This document shows, one piece after another, positions 43,486-53,268 of a stretch of DNA of 53,268 nt (the first letter of the stretch is position 1; the number at the start of each line of letters is the position of its first letter). Made by a program: the position numbers and the translations under genes. Source of the DNA: an uncultured Clostridia bacterium (lineage in GTDB: Bacteria > Bacillota > Clostridia > Lachnospirales > Lachnospiraceae); contig CAMWKO010000018.1 of assembly GCA_947174885.1 (NCBI GenBank), forward strand, positions 1 to 53,268. The letters run 5' to 3'. The notes beneath the pieces are model-generated. The model saw only the letters and a program-made list of their open reading frames with translations. It made no database searches and was not told the DNA's origin.

Positions 43486-44262
43486 ATGGCAAAAAATGAA
43501 ATAGATATTAGCAAACTAAATATTCCGAATCATGTAGCGATTATATTGGATGGCAATGGCAGATGGGCAAAAAAGAGAATGATGCCTAGAAACTATGGAC
43601 ATTCAAAGGGTGCCAAGGTAGTAGAGAAGACTTGTGAGGATGCATACAATATAGGAATAAATTATTTAACAGTGTATGCATTTTCTACTGAAAATTGGAA
43701 ACGTCCTCAATCAGAGGTCGATGCACTTATGAAGCTTTTAAGCAACTATCTTACAGATAGTATTGAGCGCTCAACCAAAAATAATATGCGTGTAAGAATA
43801 ATAGGTGATAAGACTGATTTATCCGCTGAACTTCAGGCAAAAATTGAAGAACTTGAGAATGCTACAAAGAATAATACAGGTTTAAATTTTACAATAGCAC
43901 TAAACTACGGAAGTAGGGATGAAATGATCAGAGCCATGAGAAAAATGGCATCAGATATAAAAAATGATAGTTTGCAGGAAAAAGATATTTCAGAAGAGGT
44001 GTTTAAAGGATATTTAGATACAAATGAAATGCCGGATCCTGATTTACTTATAAGAACAAGTGGAGAGGAAAGACTTTCTAACTTTTTACTTTGGCAGTTA
44101 GCATACACAGAGTTTTATTTTACAGATTGCTTATGGCCTGATTTCAATAAGGATGAGCTTATTAAAGCAGTACTAGCTTATAACAATCGAGAAAGAAGAT
44201 TTGGTAAAATAAGTCCATCTAATCAGGAGGAACATAATGTCAATAAAAAAACTAATGAATAA
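43486..44262 (+). CDS. uppS: Undecaprenyl diphosphate synthase
   Basis: UppS is the cis-prenyltransferase that makes the C55 lipid carrier for cell-wall synthesis. In the 258-residue protein, HVAIILDGNGRWAKKR with its catalytic Asp, YAFSTENWKRP, and PDLLIRTSGEERLSNF with WQLAYTEF are the standard regions. It overlaps the cdsA start by 26 bases. Confidence 0.96.
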   Translation: MAKNEIDISKLNIPNHVAIILDGNGRWAKKRMMPRNYGHSKGAKVVEKTCEDAYNIGINYLTVYAFSTENWKRPQSEVDALMKLLSNYLTDSIERSTKNNMRVRIIGDKTDLSAELQAKIEELENATKNNTGLNFTIALNYGSRDEMIRAMRKMASDIKNDSLQEKDISEEVFKGYLDTNEMPDPDLLIRTSGEERLSNFLLWQLAYTEFYFTDCLWPDFNKDELIKAVLAYNNRERRFGKISPSNQEEHNVNKKTNE

Positions 44263-45064
44263 ATCTTTTTTGACAAGGGCAATTAGTGGTATAGTTCTTT
44301 TGGTAATAATAGTAGTTGCCGGATTGTTAGGTGGTGATGTCTTATTTGCACTTACAGGTATAATATCACTAATAGGTCTATTTGAAATCTACAGAGTAGT
44401 AGGAATTGAAAGAACATTACTGGGTATATTTGGATATATAGCAACAATAGGGTATTATGTAATTATTAGATTTTTTGATAAAGGGTATATTATTCCTTTA
44501 ATTATAGGTATGCTTCTTGGAACTTTAGCAATCTATGTCTTTACATTTCCAAAATTTTCCACAGAGAAGATTTCTGTAGCGGTTTTTGGTTTTATATATG
44601 TTCCGGTTCTTATGTCATATCTTTATCTGGTTAGAATGACTGACGATGGTATTTATACATTCTGGCTTGTATTTATTGGTTCATGGATATGTGATACATG
44701 TGCATATCTTACAGGAGTAACCTGTGGCAAACATAAAATGGCACCGGTACTTAGTCCTAAAAAATCAGTTGAGGGAGCAATAGGCGGAATTATAGGTGCG
44801 GCTGCAATAGGTGCAATTTATGGAATAATCATAGGAGGACATTTAGAATCAGTAAAATATCCGGAATTGGCATTTGCTATAATGTGTGGAATATCAGGGC
44901 TTGTTTCTATGATTGGAGATTTAAGTGCATCTGCAATTAAGAGAAATTATGAAATAAAGGATTATGGAACTCTGATTCCGGGACATGGTGGAATATTAGA
45001 CAGATTTGACAGTGTTATATTTATAGCACCGGTTATATACTATATTTTGGCATTATTTATGTAA
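44237..45064 (+). CDS. cdsA: Phosphatidate cytidylyltransferase
   Basis: CdsA makes CDP-diacylglycerol from phosphatidate and CTP in the membrane. The 275-residue protein has seven or eight membrane helices and the family signature near the end, KDYGTLIPGHGGILDRFDSV. SPKKSVEGAIGG is also typical. It starts within uppS behind CAGGAGGA, an overlap that implies coupling. Confidence 0.95.
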   Translation: MSIKKLMNKSFLTRAISGIVLLVIIVVAGLLGGDVLFALTGIISLIGLFEIYRVVGIERTLLGIFGYIATIGYYVIIRFFDKGYIIPLIIGMLLGTLAIYVFTFPKFSTEKISVAVFGFIYVPVLMSYLYLVRMTDDGIYTFWLVFIGSWICDTCAYLTGVTCGKHKMAPVLSPKKSVEGAIGGIIGAAAIGAIYGIIIGGHLESVKYPELAFAIMCGISGLVSMIGDLSASAIKRNYEIKDYGTLIPGHGGILDRFDSVIFIAPVIYYILALFM

Positions 45065-45082
45065 GTAGAGGCGACATACAAG

Positions 45083-46225
45083 ATGAAGAACATTTCTATT
45101 TTAGGTTCAACAGGCTCAATAGGTACACAGACTTTAGATATTGCGAGAAGAAATGAAGATATAAATATAGTAGCTTTAGCTGTTTTAAAAAATATATCTT
45201 TATTGGAGGAACAAATCAGAGAGTTTCATCCGGCGCTTGTATGTGTATGGGACGAAAAAAGGGCAAATGAGCTAAAAATAAGTATTTCAGATACAGATAC
45301 GAGGGTTGTATCAGGAATGGATGGTTTAATTGAATGTGCTACTATAGCAGATGCAAATATTGTAGTCACAGCGGTTGTAGGAATGATTGGAATCAGACCG
45401 ACTATAGAGGCTATAAAAGCACACAAGGATATTGCTCTTGCAAATAAAGAAACGTTAGTTACAGCAGGTCATATCATTATTTCATTAGCAGAGGAATATA
45501 ATGTAAAAATATTACCTGTAGATAGTGAGCATAGTGCTATATTCCAGTGCCTTAATGGAGAAAATAGCAGGGAAATAGAAAGAATACTTCTTACAGCTTC
45601 AGGTGGACCTTTTAGAGGAAAAACAAGAGAGGAAATGAAAAATGTTAAGGTAGAGGATGCACTAAAGCATCCAAACTGGTCTATGGGAAGAAAGATTACC
45701 ATAGATTCTGCAACAATGGTAAATAAAGGATTAGAGGTTATGGAGGCTAAATGGCTTTTTGGTGTTACTTATGAGCAGGTAGAGGTGGTCGTTCAGCCAC
45801 AAAGCCTTATTCATTCTATGGTAGAATTTAGGGATGGTGCTGTTATGGCACAGCTTGGAACACCGGATATGAGACTTCCAATACAATATGCATTATATTA
45901 TCCCCAAAGACGAAAACTCGAAAGTGACAGAGTAGATTTTAAAGCAATACGAAATATTGAATTTTATGAGCCTGATATGGAGAATTTCAGAGGCTTAAGG
46001 TTAGCATATGAAGCAGGAAAAACAGGTAATAGTATGCCGACAGTATACAATGCAGCAAATGAGCGTGCTGTAGCAAAATTTTTAGATAGAAAAATAGGCT
46101 TTTTAGATATTACAGATATTATTGAAGAAGCTATGAATAGACATAAAATAATAGAAAATCCTAATATAAATGAAATACTTACGATAGAAGCTGATACTTA
46201 TGAATTTATAGAGAGCAGGTGGTAG
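45083..46225 (+). CDS. dxr: 1-deoxy-D-xylulose 5-phosphate reductoisomerase
   Basis: Dxr is the NADPH-dependent second enzyme of the MEP pathway. The 380 residues show the nucleotide motif ILGSTGSIGTQTLDI, ALANKETLVTAG, PVDSEHSAIFQCL with the metal-binding acidic residues, LTASGGPFRG and KHPNWSMGRKITIDSATM. AGAGGCGAC precedes the ATG. Its position beside uppS, cdsA, rseP and ispG is a conserved gene order. Confidence 0.97.
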   Translation: MKNISILGSTGSIGTQTLDIARRNEDINIVALAVLKNISLLEEQIREFHPALVCVWDEKRANELKISISDTDTRVVSGMDGLIECATIADANIVVTAVVGMIGIRPTIEAIKAHKDIALANKETLVTAGHIIISLAEEYNVKILPVDSEHSAIFQCLNGENSREIERILLTASGGPFRGKTREEMKNVKVEDALKHPNWSMGRKITIDSATMVNKGLEVMEAKWLFGVTYEQVEVVVQPQSLIHSMVEFRDGAVMAQLGTPDMRLPIQYALYYPQRRKLESDRVDFKAIRNIEFYEPDMENFRGLRLAYEAGKTGNSMPTVYNAANERAVAKFLDRKIGFLDITDIIEEAMNRHKIIENPNINEILTIEADTYEFIESRW

Positions 46226-46226
46226 T

Positions 46227-47531
46227 TTGAGCATTTTAATGGCAATAATAGTATTTAGTATATTAGTATTTATACATGAATTTGGACATTTTTTACTGGC
46301 TAAGAAAAACGGTGTAAAGGTCATAGAATTTTCTATTGGTTTTGGACCTAGAATATTCAGCTTTGAAAAGGGTGAAACCAAATATTCATTTAAAATTATT
46401 CCATTTGGCGGTGCCTGTCAGATGTTAAATAAGGATATGGTACCAGAAGAAGAAATGGCAAATGAGGATTTAAGCAAATCATTTGAAAGCAAATCTGTAT
46501 GGGCAAGAATGTCTATTGTACTTGCAGGTCCGATATTTAATTTTATTTTAGCCTTTGTACTGGCTATTATCGTAATAGGTACAGTAGGTTATGATAAGCC
46601 TTATATTACAGATATCGGAAAGGGTTCAGCTGCTGAAGCAGCAGGTTTACAGGTAGGAGATGTTATTACTGAATATAATGGTGCAGACATATCTATTTCA
46701 AGACAGATATATCTTGAAAATTTTGTTCATCCAATATCAGAGGATCCTATTGTTGTAAAGTATGAAAGAGACGGAGTAGAATATGAAACTACAATCTACC
46801 CGCAGTTTGTACAGAAATATGTAATCGGATTTACTTATACACTTAGTAATGAGCAGGTTGAATTGAAGGAACTGACAGAGGACGGCCCATTGGCGAAAGC
46901 AGGTGTGTTAAGTGGTGATAAATTAGTTTCAGTCAATGGTATAGAAATGAAAAACGGTGAGGAGTTAAATGCATATTTTGAAGCTAATCCACTGACAGAT
47001 GAGGAGGTAACCCTGGTTATATCAAGAGCGGGAAAGGAAATAGAGTATGCAGTTACTCCGGTTTTATCAACGGGAAGTTATTCAGTAGGATTTTCTTACA
47101 ATATGGGAAGAGTAGAAACGGATGCACTTGGAGTACTTAAATACAGTGCCGTGGAAGTAGGATACCAAATAAGTACAGTATTTAAGAGTCTTGGAATGTT
47201 ATTTACAGGTCAGGTTACGGTAAATGATTTTTCAGGTCCTGTAGGTATTGTTGACTATATTGATACAGCATATCAGGAGAGCAAAAGTGACGGATTATTG
47301 TATGTATTCTTAAATATTGCAAATCTTACCATGCTTTTATCAGCAAATCTTGGTGTTATGAATTTACTTCCTATACCGGGATTAGATGGAGGCAGATTTT
47401 TATTCCAGATATTGGAGGTTATACTTAGAAGACCTGTTAAGCATGAGGAATATTTTCATCTTGCGGGTATGATATTGCTTATGATATTTGCAGTGTATAT
47501 AATGTTTCAGGATATATTCAAATTGTTTTAA
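46227..47531 (+). CDS. rseP: Site-2 intramembrane zinc protease RseP
   Basis: RseP cleaves transmembrane segments of anti-sigma factors and remnant signal peptides. The 434-residue protein has the HExxH motif (His17, Glu18, His21 in FIHEFGHFL) in the first helix, two PDZ-like regions (about 120-190 and 205-280), and the third-ligand motif NLLPIPGLDGGRF in a late helix. The start is TTG at 46227, one base after the dxr stop, with AGGTGG upstream. An ATG at 46239 is a possible alternative. Two PDZ domains rather than one is less common in Firmicutes homologues. Confidence 0.94.
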   Translation: MSILMAIIVFSILVFIHEFGHFLLAKKNGVKVIEFSIGFGPRIFSFEKGETKYSFKIIPFGGACQMLNKDMVPEEEMANEDLSKSFESKSVWARMSIVLAGPIFNFILAFVLAIIVIGTVGYDKPYITDIGKGSAAEAAGLQVGDVITEYNGADISISRQIYLENFVHPISEDPIVVKYERDGVEYETTIYPQFVQKYVIGFTYTLSNEQVELKELTEDGPLAKAGVLSGDKLVSVNGIEMKNGEELNAYFEANPLTDEEVTLVISRAGKEIEYAVTPVLSTGSYSVGFSYNMGRVETDALGVLKYSAVEVGYQISTVFKSLGMLFTGQVTVNDFSGPVGIVDYIDTAYQESKSDGLLYVFLNIANLTMLLSANLGVMNLLPIPGLDGGRFLFQILEVILRRPVKHEEYFHLAGMILLMIFAVYIMFQDIFKLF

Positions 47532-47545
47532 CAGCAGGTGATAAA

Positions 47546-48604
47546 ATGTATAGGGATAATACAAAAACCATAAAAATAGGAAATAAGGCTATTGGTGGCA
47601 AAAATCCTATTCTTATTCAGTCAATGACTAATACAAAGACAGAAAATGTAGAGGATACGGTAGCACAGATAAAATTACTCGAGGATTGTGGCTGTGATAT
47701 TATCAGATGTGCAGTACCTACTATGGAAGCCGCTAAAGCATTAGCGAAGATAAAAAAGCAAATCAGCATTCCTTTAGTTGCAGATATTCATTTTGACTAC
47801 AGGCTGGCAATTGCAGCTATGGAAAATGGTGCTGACAAGATTAGAATTAATCCGGGAAATATTGGCAGTACTGACAAAGTAAGGGCAGTAGTAGATGTTG
47901 CAAAAGAGAGAAATATACCTATACGGGTAGGTGTAAACAGTGGCTCTCTTGAAAAAAATATTCTTGAAAAATACGGTAAGGTAACAGCTGAGGGGATAGT
48001 AGAAAGTGCCATGGATAAGGTTAAAATTATAGAAGATTTAGGATATGATAATCTGGTAATCAGTATTAAATCTTCTGATGTAATGATGTGTGTAAAAGCA
48101 CATGAATTGATTGCAGAACGAACTGAATATCCATTACATGTTGGTATTACAGAGGCAGGCACATTATTTTCAGGTAATATAAAATCATCTATCGGATTAG
48201 GTATGATTTTGGGACAGGGTATTGGAAATACTATAAGAGTTTCGCTTACTGGATCTCCGTTAGAGGAAATAAAGACTGCAAAGCTGATATTAAAAACTCT
48301 GGGACTTAGAAAAGGTGGAATTACGGTTGTATCCTGCCCTACATGTGGAAGAACACAGATAAATCTTATAGAGCTTGCAAATCAGGTAGAAAATATGGTT
48401 ACAAAATATGAACACTTAAATATAAAGGTGGCTGTAATGGGATGTGCCGTAAACGGACCGGGTGAAGCAAGAGAGGCGGATATAGGAATAGCCGGAGGCA
48501 TTGGAGAGGGGCTGCTTATTAAAAAGGGTGAAGTAGTGAAAAAAATGCCGGAAAGTGAATTATTAAACTGTCTTGAAGAGGAACTTAAAAATTGGAACAG
48601 CTAA
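47546..48604 (+). CDS. ispG: 4-hydroxy-3-methylbut-2-en-1-yl diphosphate synthase
   Basis: IspG is the 4Fe-4S enzyme of the penultimate MEP step. The 352-residue protein has the N-terminal TIM-barrel segments (PILIQSMTNTKTENVEDTVA, PLVADIHFDYRLAIAAMENG, RINPGNIG) and the cluster cysteines in SCPTCGRTQ and MGCAVNGPGEAREADIGIAG. It overlaps polC by 13 bases. Confidence 0.96.
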   Translation: MYRDNTKTIKIGNKAIGGKNPILIQSMTNTKTENVEDTVAQIKLLEDCGCDIIRCAVPTMEAAKALAKIKKQISIPLVADIHFDYRLAIAAMENGADKIRINPGNIGSTDKVRAVVDVAKERNIPIRVGVNSGSLEKNILEKYGKVTAEGIVESAMDKVKIIEDLGYDNLVISIKSSDVMMCVKAHELIAERTEYPLHVGITEAGTLFSGNIKSSIGLGMILGQGIGNTIRVSLTGSPLEEIKTAKLILKTLGLRKGGITVVSCPTCGRTQINLIELANQVENMVTKYEHLNIKVAVMGCAVNGPGEAREADIGIAGGIGEGLLIKKGEVVKKMPESELLNCLEEELKNWNS

Positions 48605-51600
48605 AAGAATTTACGGAGGTTTTTCCTGAACTTAAATTTGACAGTATGATTTCCGGTGAGATTCTAAAGGAATTATTTTCAAATGTTCAGGTCGAAAAAA
48701 TTACCTCAAACAGAGAAAAAAATCAGATTAATATTTATATTTACAGTAAAAAGTTGATTGAGAAAAAGGATATTTCTATAGTAGAAAGAGCCATTGAAAA
48801 TCAGCTTTTTTCTAATGCCATGATTTCCGTAGTAATTAATGCCAGATTTGATTTATCAGACCAGTATACTCCCCAAAATCTTTACAAGTCTTATAAAAGC
48901 AGTATATTAGCGGAGCTTAGGGACACCGGTATTATCATGTATAATATTTTTAAGAAGGGTAATGTAAGATTTACTGAGAATACTACATTAAATATAGATG
49001 TAGAAGACACTATGTTAAACCGTGAAAAACTTAATGATTTAAAGAAACTGCTTGAAAGTATCTTTGAAGAGAGATGTGGTGTGACAATAAATGTATCTTT
49101 TAATATGGTAGAGGCAAAGCTAAATAAATTTTCCAAGCAAAATGAGCTTATTACTAAGAATGAAATAGAAGAAATTTCAAGAAGAGTAGCCGAAATAGAT
49201 GAAGAGAATGAGAAAAAAGAGGCAATAGCAAAGGCAAAAAATGGCGGTAAGGAAGGTGAATCTGTTACAGTCAAAGCTAAAGGTGATGCGGATAGTGCAA
49301 ATGCAGGAAGCAGAGTGTCACAAAAAGACAGCAATAACTCTAATACAGGCGCTGCATCATCAGGCAGTAATGTTAAAGCTGATACATATGGAAATACCGG
49401 TAATAATTCTAAATCCCCTAATAGTAATAGTTATAACGGTAAGGGATACAATGGATACAGACGGGAGAGGTTTACAACAAAGGAAGAAAATCCTGATGTA
49501 ATATGGGGACGCAGCTTTGAGGGGGAAATTATTAAACTGTGTGATGTTTCTGCTGAAACAGGTGAGGCTGTTATGCAGGGACAGGTAATGAAGCTTGAAA
49601 CAAGGGAAATAAGAAATGAAAGAACGATAGTTACCTTTGCAATTACAGATTTTACGGATTCAATATGTGCTAAAATTTTCTCTAAAAATGAGGATTTAGT
49701 AGAACTCCTTGCAGAAATTAAGGAGGGAGCATTTATTAAAATTAAGGGTGTGGTTATGTTTGATACTTATGATAAAGAGGTATCAGTATCTTCGATTGTA
49801 GGTATTATGAAGGGAAAGGATTTCAGGGTAAAGAGAAAGGATAACAGCATTGAAAAGAGAGTAGAGTTGCACTGTCATACAAAAATGAGTGATATGGACG
49901 GTGTTTCGGATGCCGGAGATATAATTAATCAGGCTATTAATTTCGGACATAAGGCACTGGCAATAACTGATCATGGTTGTGTTCAGGGCTTTACGGAAGC
50001 ATTACATGCCATAGATAAAATAAAGGGAAAATATAAGGCAAAGGGTGAAAGTCTGGATTTTAAGGTGATTTATGGTGTAGAGGCATACCTTGTAGATGAC
50101 TTAAAGGATATAGTGACAAATTCAAGGGGGCAGTCCATAGATGATACATATGTTGTATTTGATATTGAAACTACCGGTTTTTCCGCGTTGACGGATAGGA
50201 TTATTGAAATAGGTGCCGTAAAGGTGGTAGAGGGGAAGATTGTAGATAAATTCAGCACCTTTGTAAATCCGAAAGTGCCTATTCCATATAAAATTGAGCA
50301 TCTTACAGGCATAAATGATGAAATGGTAATAGATGCAGAAACTATAGATATAGTATTACCAAAGTTTTTAGAGTTTTCCAAGGGTGCCATAATGGTAGCA
50401 CATAATGCAGACTTTGATATGAGCTTTATTATGCAAAATGCAAGAAATATGGGAATAGAATATGAGGCTACATATGTGGATACGGTAGCATTGGCAAGAG
50501 TATTAATTCCATCCATTTCAAGATACAAGCTGGATAATGTTGCAAAGGCATTAGGAGTTTCTTTGGAAAATCACCACAGGGCAGTCGATGATGCAGGCTG
50601 TACGGCAGAGATTTTTGTAAAATTTGTGGAAATGCTAAAACAAAGAGAAGTTTTTGATTTAAATTCGGTCAATGAATTTAGCAAATCCACTCCGGAGGCA
50701 ATAAAGAAGCTGCCAACACATCATGCAATAATTTTAGCCTGTAATGAGGTTGGAAGAATTAACCTGTATAGGCTGGTTTCAGATGCACATATAAAATACT
50801 TTAGCAGATTTCCAAGAGTACCAAAGAGTGAATTTTTAAAATACAGAGAGGGATTAATTATAGGCTCTGCCTGTGAGGCAGGTGAGCTGTATCAGGCAGT
50901 ATTTGGAGGAAAGAATGATGCAGAGATTGCAAGGCTTGTGAATTTCTATGACTACTTGGAAATACAGCCTCTTGGTAATAATATGTTTATGGTGAATAAG
51001 GGAGAGGCAACACTTGAATATCTTATCGAAGTAAATAAAAAGATAGTAGAGCTGGGAGAGAAATTTAATAAGCCTGTTGTGGCGACATGTGATGTACATT
51101 TCCTAAATCCTGAAGATGAAGTATACAGAAGAATAATTATGTCAAATAAGGGATTTGATGATGCTGATAATCAGGCACCGTTATACCTTAGAACAACAGA
51201 GGAAATGCTTGCGGAGTTTACATATCTTGGAAGTGATAAGGCATATGAGGTAGTTGTTACAAATACTAATAAAATAAGTGATATGATTGAAAATATATCA
51301 CCGGTATTTCCTGACAAGGCCCCGCCTGTTATTCCAAATTCTGACCAGACACTTAGAACTATATGTTATAATACGGCACATGAGATGTATGGTGAAGAAC
51401 TTCCTGAGGTGGTGACAGAGAGGTTAGAGAGAGAGTTAAACTCTATTATATCCAATGGATTTGCCGTTATGTATATTATTGCCCAAAAGCTGGTATGGAA
51501 GTCAAACGAGGACGGATATCTGGTAGGCTCAAGAGGTTCTGTAGGTTCTTCCTTTGTAGCAACTATGGCAGGTATTACAGAGGTAAATCCGCTTAGACCA

Positions 51601-53217
51601 CACTATCTTTGTAAGAAGTGTCATTATGCGGATTTTGACTCGGATGCGGTAAAGCCGTTTGTGGGTGGTGCAGGCTGTGATATGCCTGATAAGAACTGTC
51701 CTGAATGTGGAGAGCCTTTACTAAAAGCAGGATTTGATATTCCATTTGAAACTTTTCTTGGATTTAAGGGAAATAAAGAGCCTGATATTGACCTTAATTT
51801 TTCGGGAGAATATCAAAGTAAGGCACATGAATATACGGAAGTAATATTTGGTAAGGGACAGACCTTCAGAGCAGGTACTATCGGTACGGTTGCAGAGAAA
51901 ACTGCATATGGATATGCAAAGCATTATTTCGAAGAGAGAGGTATTGAAAAGAGAAGATGTGAGCTTGAGAGAATATCTAAGGGATGTGTGGGCGTAAGAA
52001 GAACTACCGGACAGCATCCAGGTGGTATTATTGTTTTACCTTACGGTAATGAAATATATAAATTCACACCGGTGCAAAGACCTGCTAATGATATGACAAC
52101 TAAGACTACTACCACGCATTTTGATTACCATTCTATTGACCACAATCTTTTAAAGCTTGATATTCTCGGACATGATGATCCTACAATGATAAGAATGTTA
52201 GAGGATTTGACGGGACTTGATGCTAAGACTATACCGCTTGATAATAAAGAGGTTATGTCACTGTTTGAATCTACGGAGGCACTTGGAATTACACCGGAGG
52301 ATATTGATGGCTGTGAGTTAGGCTCACTTGGTATTCCTGAATTTGGTACGGAATTTGTTATACAGATGCTTAAGGATACAAAGCCTAAGACCTTCTCTGA
52401 TTTAGTAAGAATCTCAGGACTGTCGCATGGTACGGATGTGTGGCTTGGTAATGCACAGGCTCTTATAGAGGAGGGAAAGGCTACAATTTCTACAGCTATA
52501 TGTACCAGAGATGATATTATGACATATCTAATCAATAAGGGTATGGATTCCGAGTTGTCATTTACCATTATGGAATCAGTCCGTAAGGGTAAGGGATTAA
52601 AGCCTGAGTGGGAGGAGGCTATGCTGGCAAATGATGTGCCGGACTGGTATATCTGGTCCTGTAAAAAGATTAAGTATATGTTTCCAAAGGCACATGCAGC
52701 AGCATATGTAATGATGGCATACAGAATAGCATATTTTAAGGTATTTTATCCGCTGGCATACTATGCGGCATATTTTAGTATCAGGGCATCTGCCTTTAAC
52801 TATGAACTAATGTGTCAGGGACAGGACAAGCTGCTATATTATATGGCAGATTATAAAAAGCGGAATGACTTAGGTGAGCTGTCACAGAAGGAACAGGAAA
52901 CATTAAAGGACATGAAGCTGGTACAGGAGATGTATGCCAGAGGCTTTAATTTTACAAAAATTGATTTATATACTGCACAGGCCACCAGATTCCAGATAGT
53001 AAAAGACAAGCTTATGCCTGCCTTTAGTACTATTGACGGAATGGGTGATAAAGCGGCTGAGGCAGTAGTGGAGGCGGCAAAGGACGGACCGTTTTTATCA
53101 AGAGATGATTTCAGAGATAGGACAAAGGTCAGTAAGACAGTAATTGATTTAATGAATTCATTGGGATTGTTTGGAAATTTGCCTGAGAGTAATCAGCTGT
53201 CATTATTTGATTTGTAA
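48592..53217 (+). CDS. polC: DNA polymerase III alpha subunit, PolC type
   Basis: PolC is the Gram-positive replicative polymerase with built-in proofreading. The 1541-residue protein begins with TTG at 48592 inside ispG. Its domains are an N-terminal region (1-~215); a Ser/Asn/Gly/Lys-rich linker (~215-300); an OB fold (~307-407); a PHP domain starting RVELHCHTKMSDMDG (~423), interrupted by a DEDDh exonuclease (YVVFDIETTGFSALTDRIIE, ~517-683); a four-Cys zinc element (CKKCHYADF and CPECGEPL, ~1007-1043); and the palm with EPDIDLNFSGEYQ (~1060). It is about 100 residues longer than typical PolC, mostly through the linker. Confidence 0.97.
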   Translation: MEQLKEFTEVFPELKFDSMISGEILKELFSNVQVEKITSNREKNQINIYIYSKKLIEKKDISIVERAIENQLFSNAMISVVINARFDLSDQYTPQNLYKSYKSSILAELRDTGIIMYNIFKKGNVRFTENTTLNIDVEDTMLNREKLNDLKKLLESIFEERCGVTINVSFNMVEAKLNKFSKQNELITKNEIEEISRRVAEIDEENEKKEAIAKAKNGGKEGESVTVKAKGDADSANAGSRVSQKDSNNSNTGAASSGSNVKADTYGNTGNNSKSPNSNSYNGKGYNGYRRERFTTKEENPDVIWGRSFEGEIIKLCDVSAETGEAVMQGQVMKLETREIRNERTIVTFAITDFTDSICAKIFSKNEDLVELLAEIKEGAFIKIKGVVMFDTYDKEVSVSSIVGIMKGKDFRVKRKDNSIEKRVELHCHTKMSDMDGVSDAGDIINQAINFGHKALAITDHGCVQGFTEALHAIDKIKGKYKAKGESLDFKVIYGVEAYLVDDLKDIVTNSRGQSIDDTYVVFDIETTGFSALTDRIIEIGAVKVVEGKIVDKFSTFVNPKVPIPYKIEHLTGINDEMVIDAETIDIVLPKFLEFSKGAIMVAHNADFDMSFIMQNARNMGIEYEATYVDTVALARVLIPSISRYKLDNVAKALGVSLENHHRAVDDAGCTAEIFVKFVEMLKQREVFDLNSVNEFSKSTPEAIKKLPTHHAIILACNEVGRINLYRLVSDAHIKYFSRFPRVPKSEFLKYREGLIIGSACEAGELYQAVFGGKNDAEIARLVNFYDYLEIQPLGNNMFMVNKGEATLEYLIEVNKKIVELGEKFNKPVVATCDVHFLNPEDEVYRRIIMSNKGFDDADNQAPLYLRTTEEMLAEFTYLGSDKAYEVVVTNTNKISDMIENISPVFPDKAPPVIPNSDQTLRTICYNTAHEMYGEELPEVVTERLERELNSIISNGFAVMYIIAQKLVWKSNEDGYLVGSRGSVGSSFVATMAGITEVNPLRPHYLCKKCHYADFDSDAVKPFVGGAGCDMPDKNCPECGEPLLKAGFDIPFETFLGFKGNKEPDIDLNFSGEYQSKAHEYTEVIFGKGQTFRAGTIGTVAEKTAYGYAKHYFEERGIEKRRCELERISKGCVGVRRTTGQHPGGIIVLPYGNEIYKFTPVQRPANDMTTKTTTTHFDYHSIDHNLLKLDILGHDDPTMIRMLEDLTGLDAKTIPLDNKEVMSLFESTEALGITPEDIDGCELGSLGIPEFGTEFVIQMLKDTKPKTFSDLVRISGLSHGTDVWLGNAQALIEEGKATISTAICTRDDIMTYLINKGMDSELSFTIMESVRKGKGLKPEWEEAMLANDVPDWYIWSCKKIKYMFPKAHAAAYVMMAYRIAYFKVFYPLAYYAAYFSIRASAFNYELMCQGQDKLLYYMADYKKRNDLGELSQKEQETLKDMKLVQEMYARGFNFTKIDLYTAQATRFQIVKDKLMPAFSTIDGMGDKAAEAVVEAAKDGPFLSRDDFRDRTKVSKTVIDLMNSLGLFGNLPESNQLSLFDL

Positions 53218-53245
53218 AAATATGTAAATTAACAGGAGTTTATTA

Positions 53246-53268
53246 GAGTTTCCGTATTTTTTATTTTT
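53246..53268 (+). repeat. 180-bp palindromic element, copy 4 (start only, cut by window end)
   Basis: The last 23 bases begin GAGTTTCCGTATTTTTTATT and are identical to the terminal arm of copies 1 and 2. They lie 29 bases after the polC stop. The rest of the copy would be outside the window, and orientation cannot be told from the shared terminus. Confidence 0.75.

Noticed and set aside
48891-49334. 147-codon minus-strand open frame opposite polC
   Set aside because: Antisense shadow of polC with Ser/Phe-rich composition and no start signal.

Overview
The window reads as chromosome of a motile, low-GC, Gram-positive gut-type Clostridia, most like the Lachnospiraceae. This is inferred from the AT-rich sequence, strong AGGAGG ribosome binding sites, the flhA-flhF-flhG-PilZ-cheBAWCD-sigma order, PolC-type DNA polymerase III, the MEP isoprenoid pathway and a class I preQ1 riboswitch. 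Species cannot be fixed from sequence reading alone. Except for one accessory gene and two remnants, everything is on the plus strand.

Region 1 (1-14570) is the distal part of a fla/che operon: export gate FlhA, flagellar placement pair FlhF/FlhG, a PilZ c-di-GMP receptor, CheB, CheA, CheW, CheC, CheD, a small membrane protein, the motility sigma factor, a DUF342 (FapA-like) protein, two small coiled-coil/charged proteins and an MltG-like anchored protein. Region 2 (14571-17800) holds rpsB-tsf behind a structured leader, then a YetF-like (DUF421) membrane protein.

Region 3 (17.8-31 kb) is accessory. It has an amidohydrolase remnant, an adjacent pair made of an unrecognised Cys/His protein and an N-terminal-Cys amide hydrolase, and then a complete agr-type quorum-sensing locus: LytTR response regulator, AgrC-type kinase, AgrB, and a 48-codon AgrD prepeptide too short for routine ORF calling. 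The locus leads into a 978-residue secreted subtilase and a repeat-bearing lipoprotein. Beyond it lie a convergent DUF3592 protein, a broken second LytTR-type receiver gene, another lipoprotein and small membrane ORFs.

Region 4 (31-36.4 kb) contains ilvE, then a preQ1 riboswitch with terminator and antiterminator controlling queD-queE-folE-queC-queF, then trpS. Region 5 (36.7-53.2 kb) contains a GH13 neopullulanase-type enzyme, CapA-like protein, polysaccharide deacetylase and bactofilin, followed by the housekeeping run pyrH-frr-uppS-cdsA-dxr-rseP-ispG-polC.

The main non-coding discovery is a dispersed 180-bp, nearly fully palindromic element. There are two complete copies (in opposite orientations), one half copy that supplies the queF stop codon, and the first 23 bases of a fourth copy at the window end. 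All four sit at operon 3' ends and look like mobile bidirectional terminators. A second family of double-hairpin motifs with a shared GCGAGGG linker also occurs downstream of genes. The strongest biological system is the agr locus coupled to the subtilase, with a predicted Cys-Val-Trp-Trp-Phe thiolactone signal.
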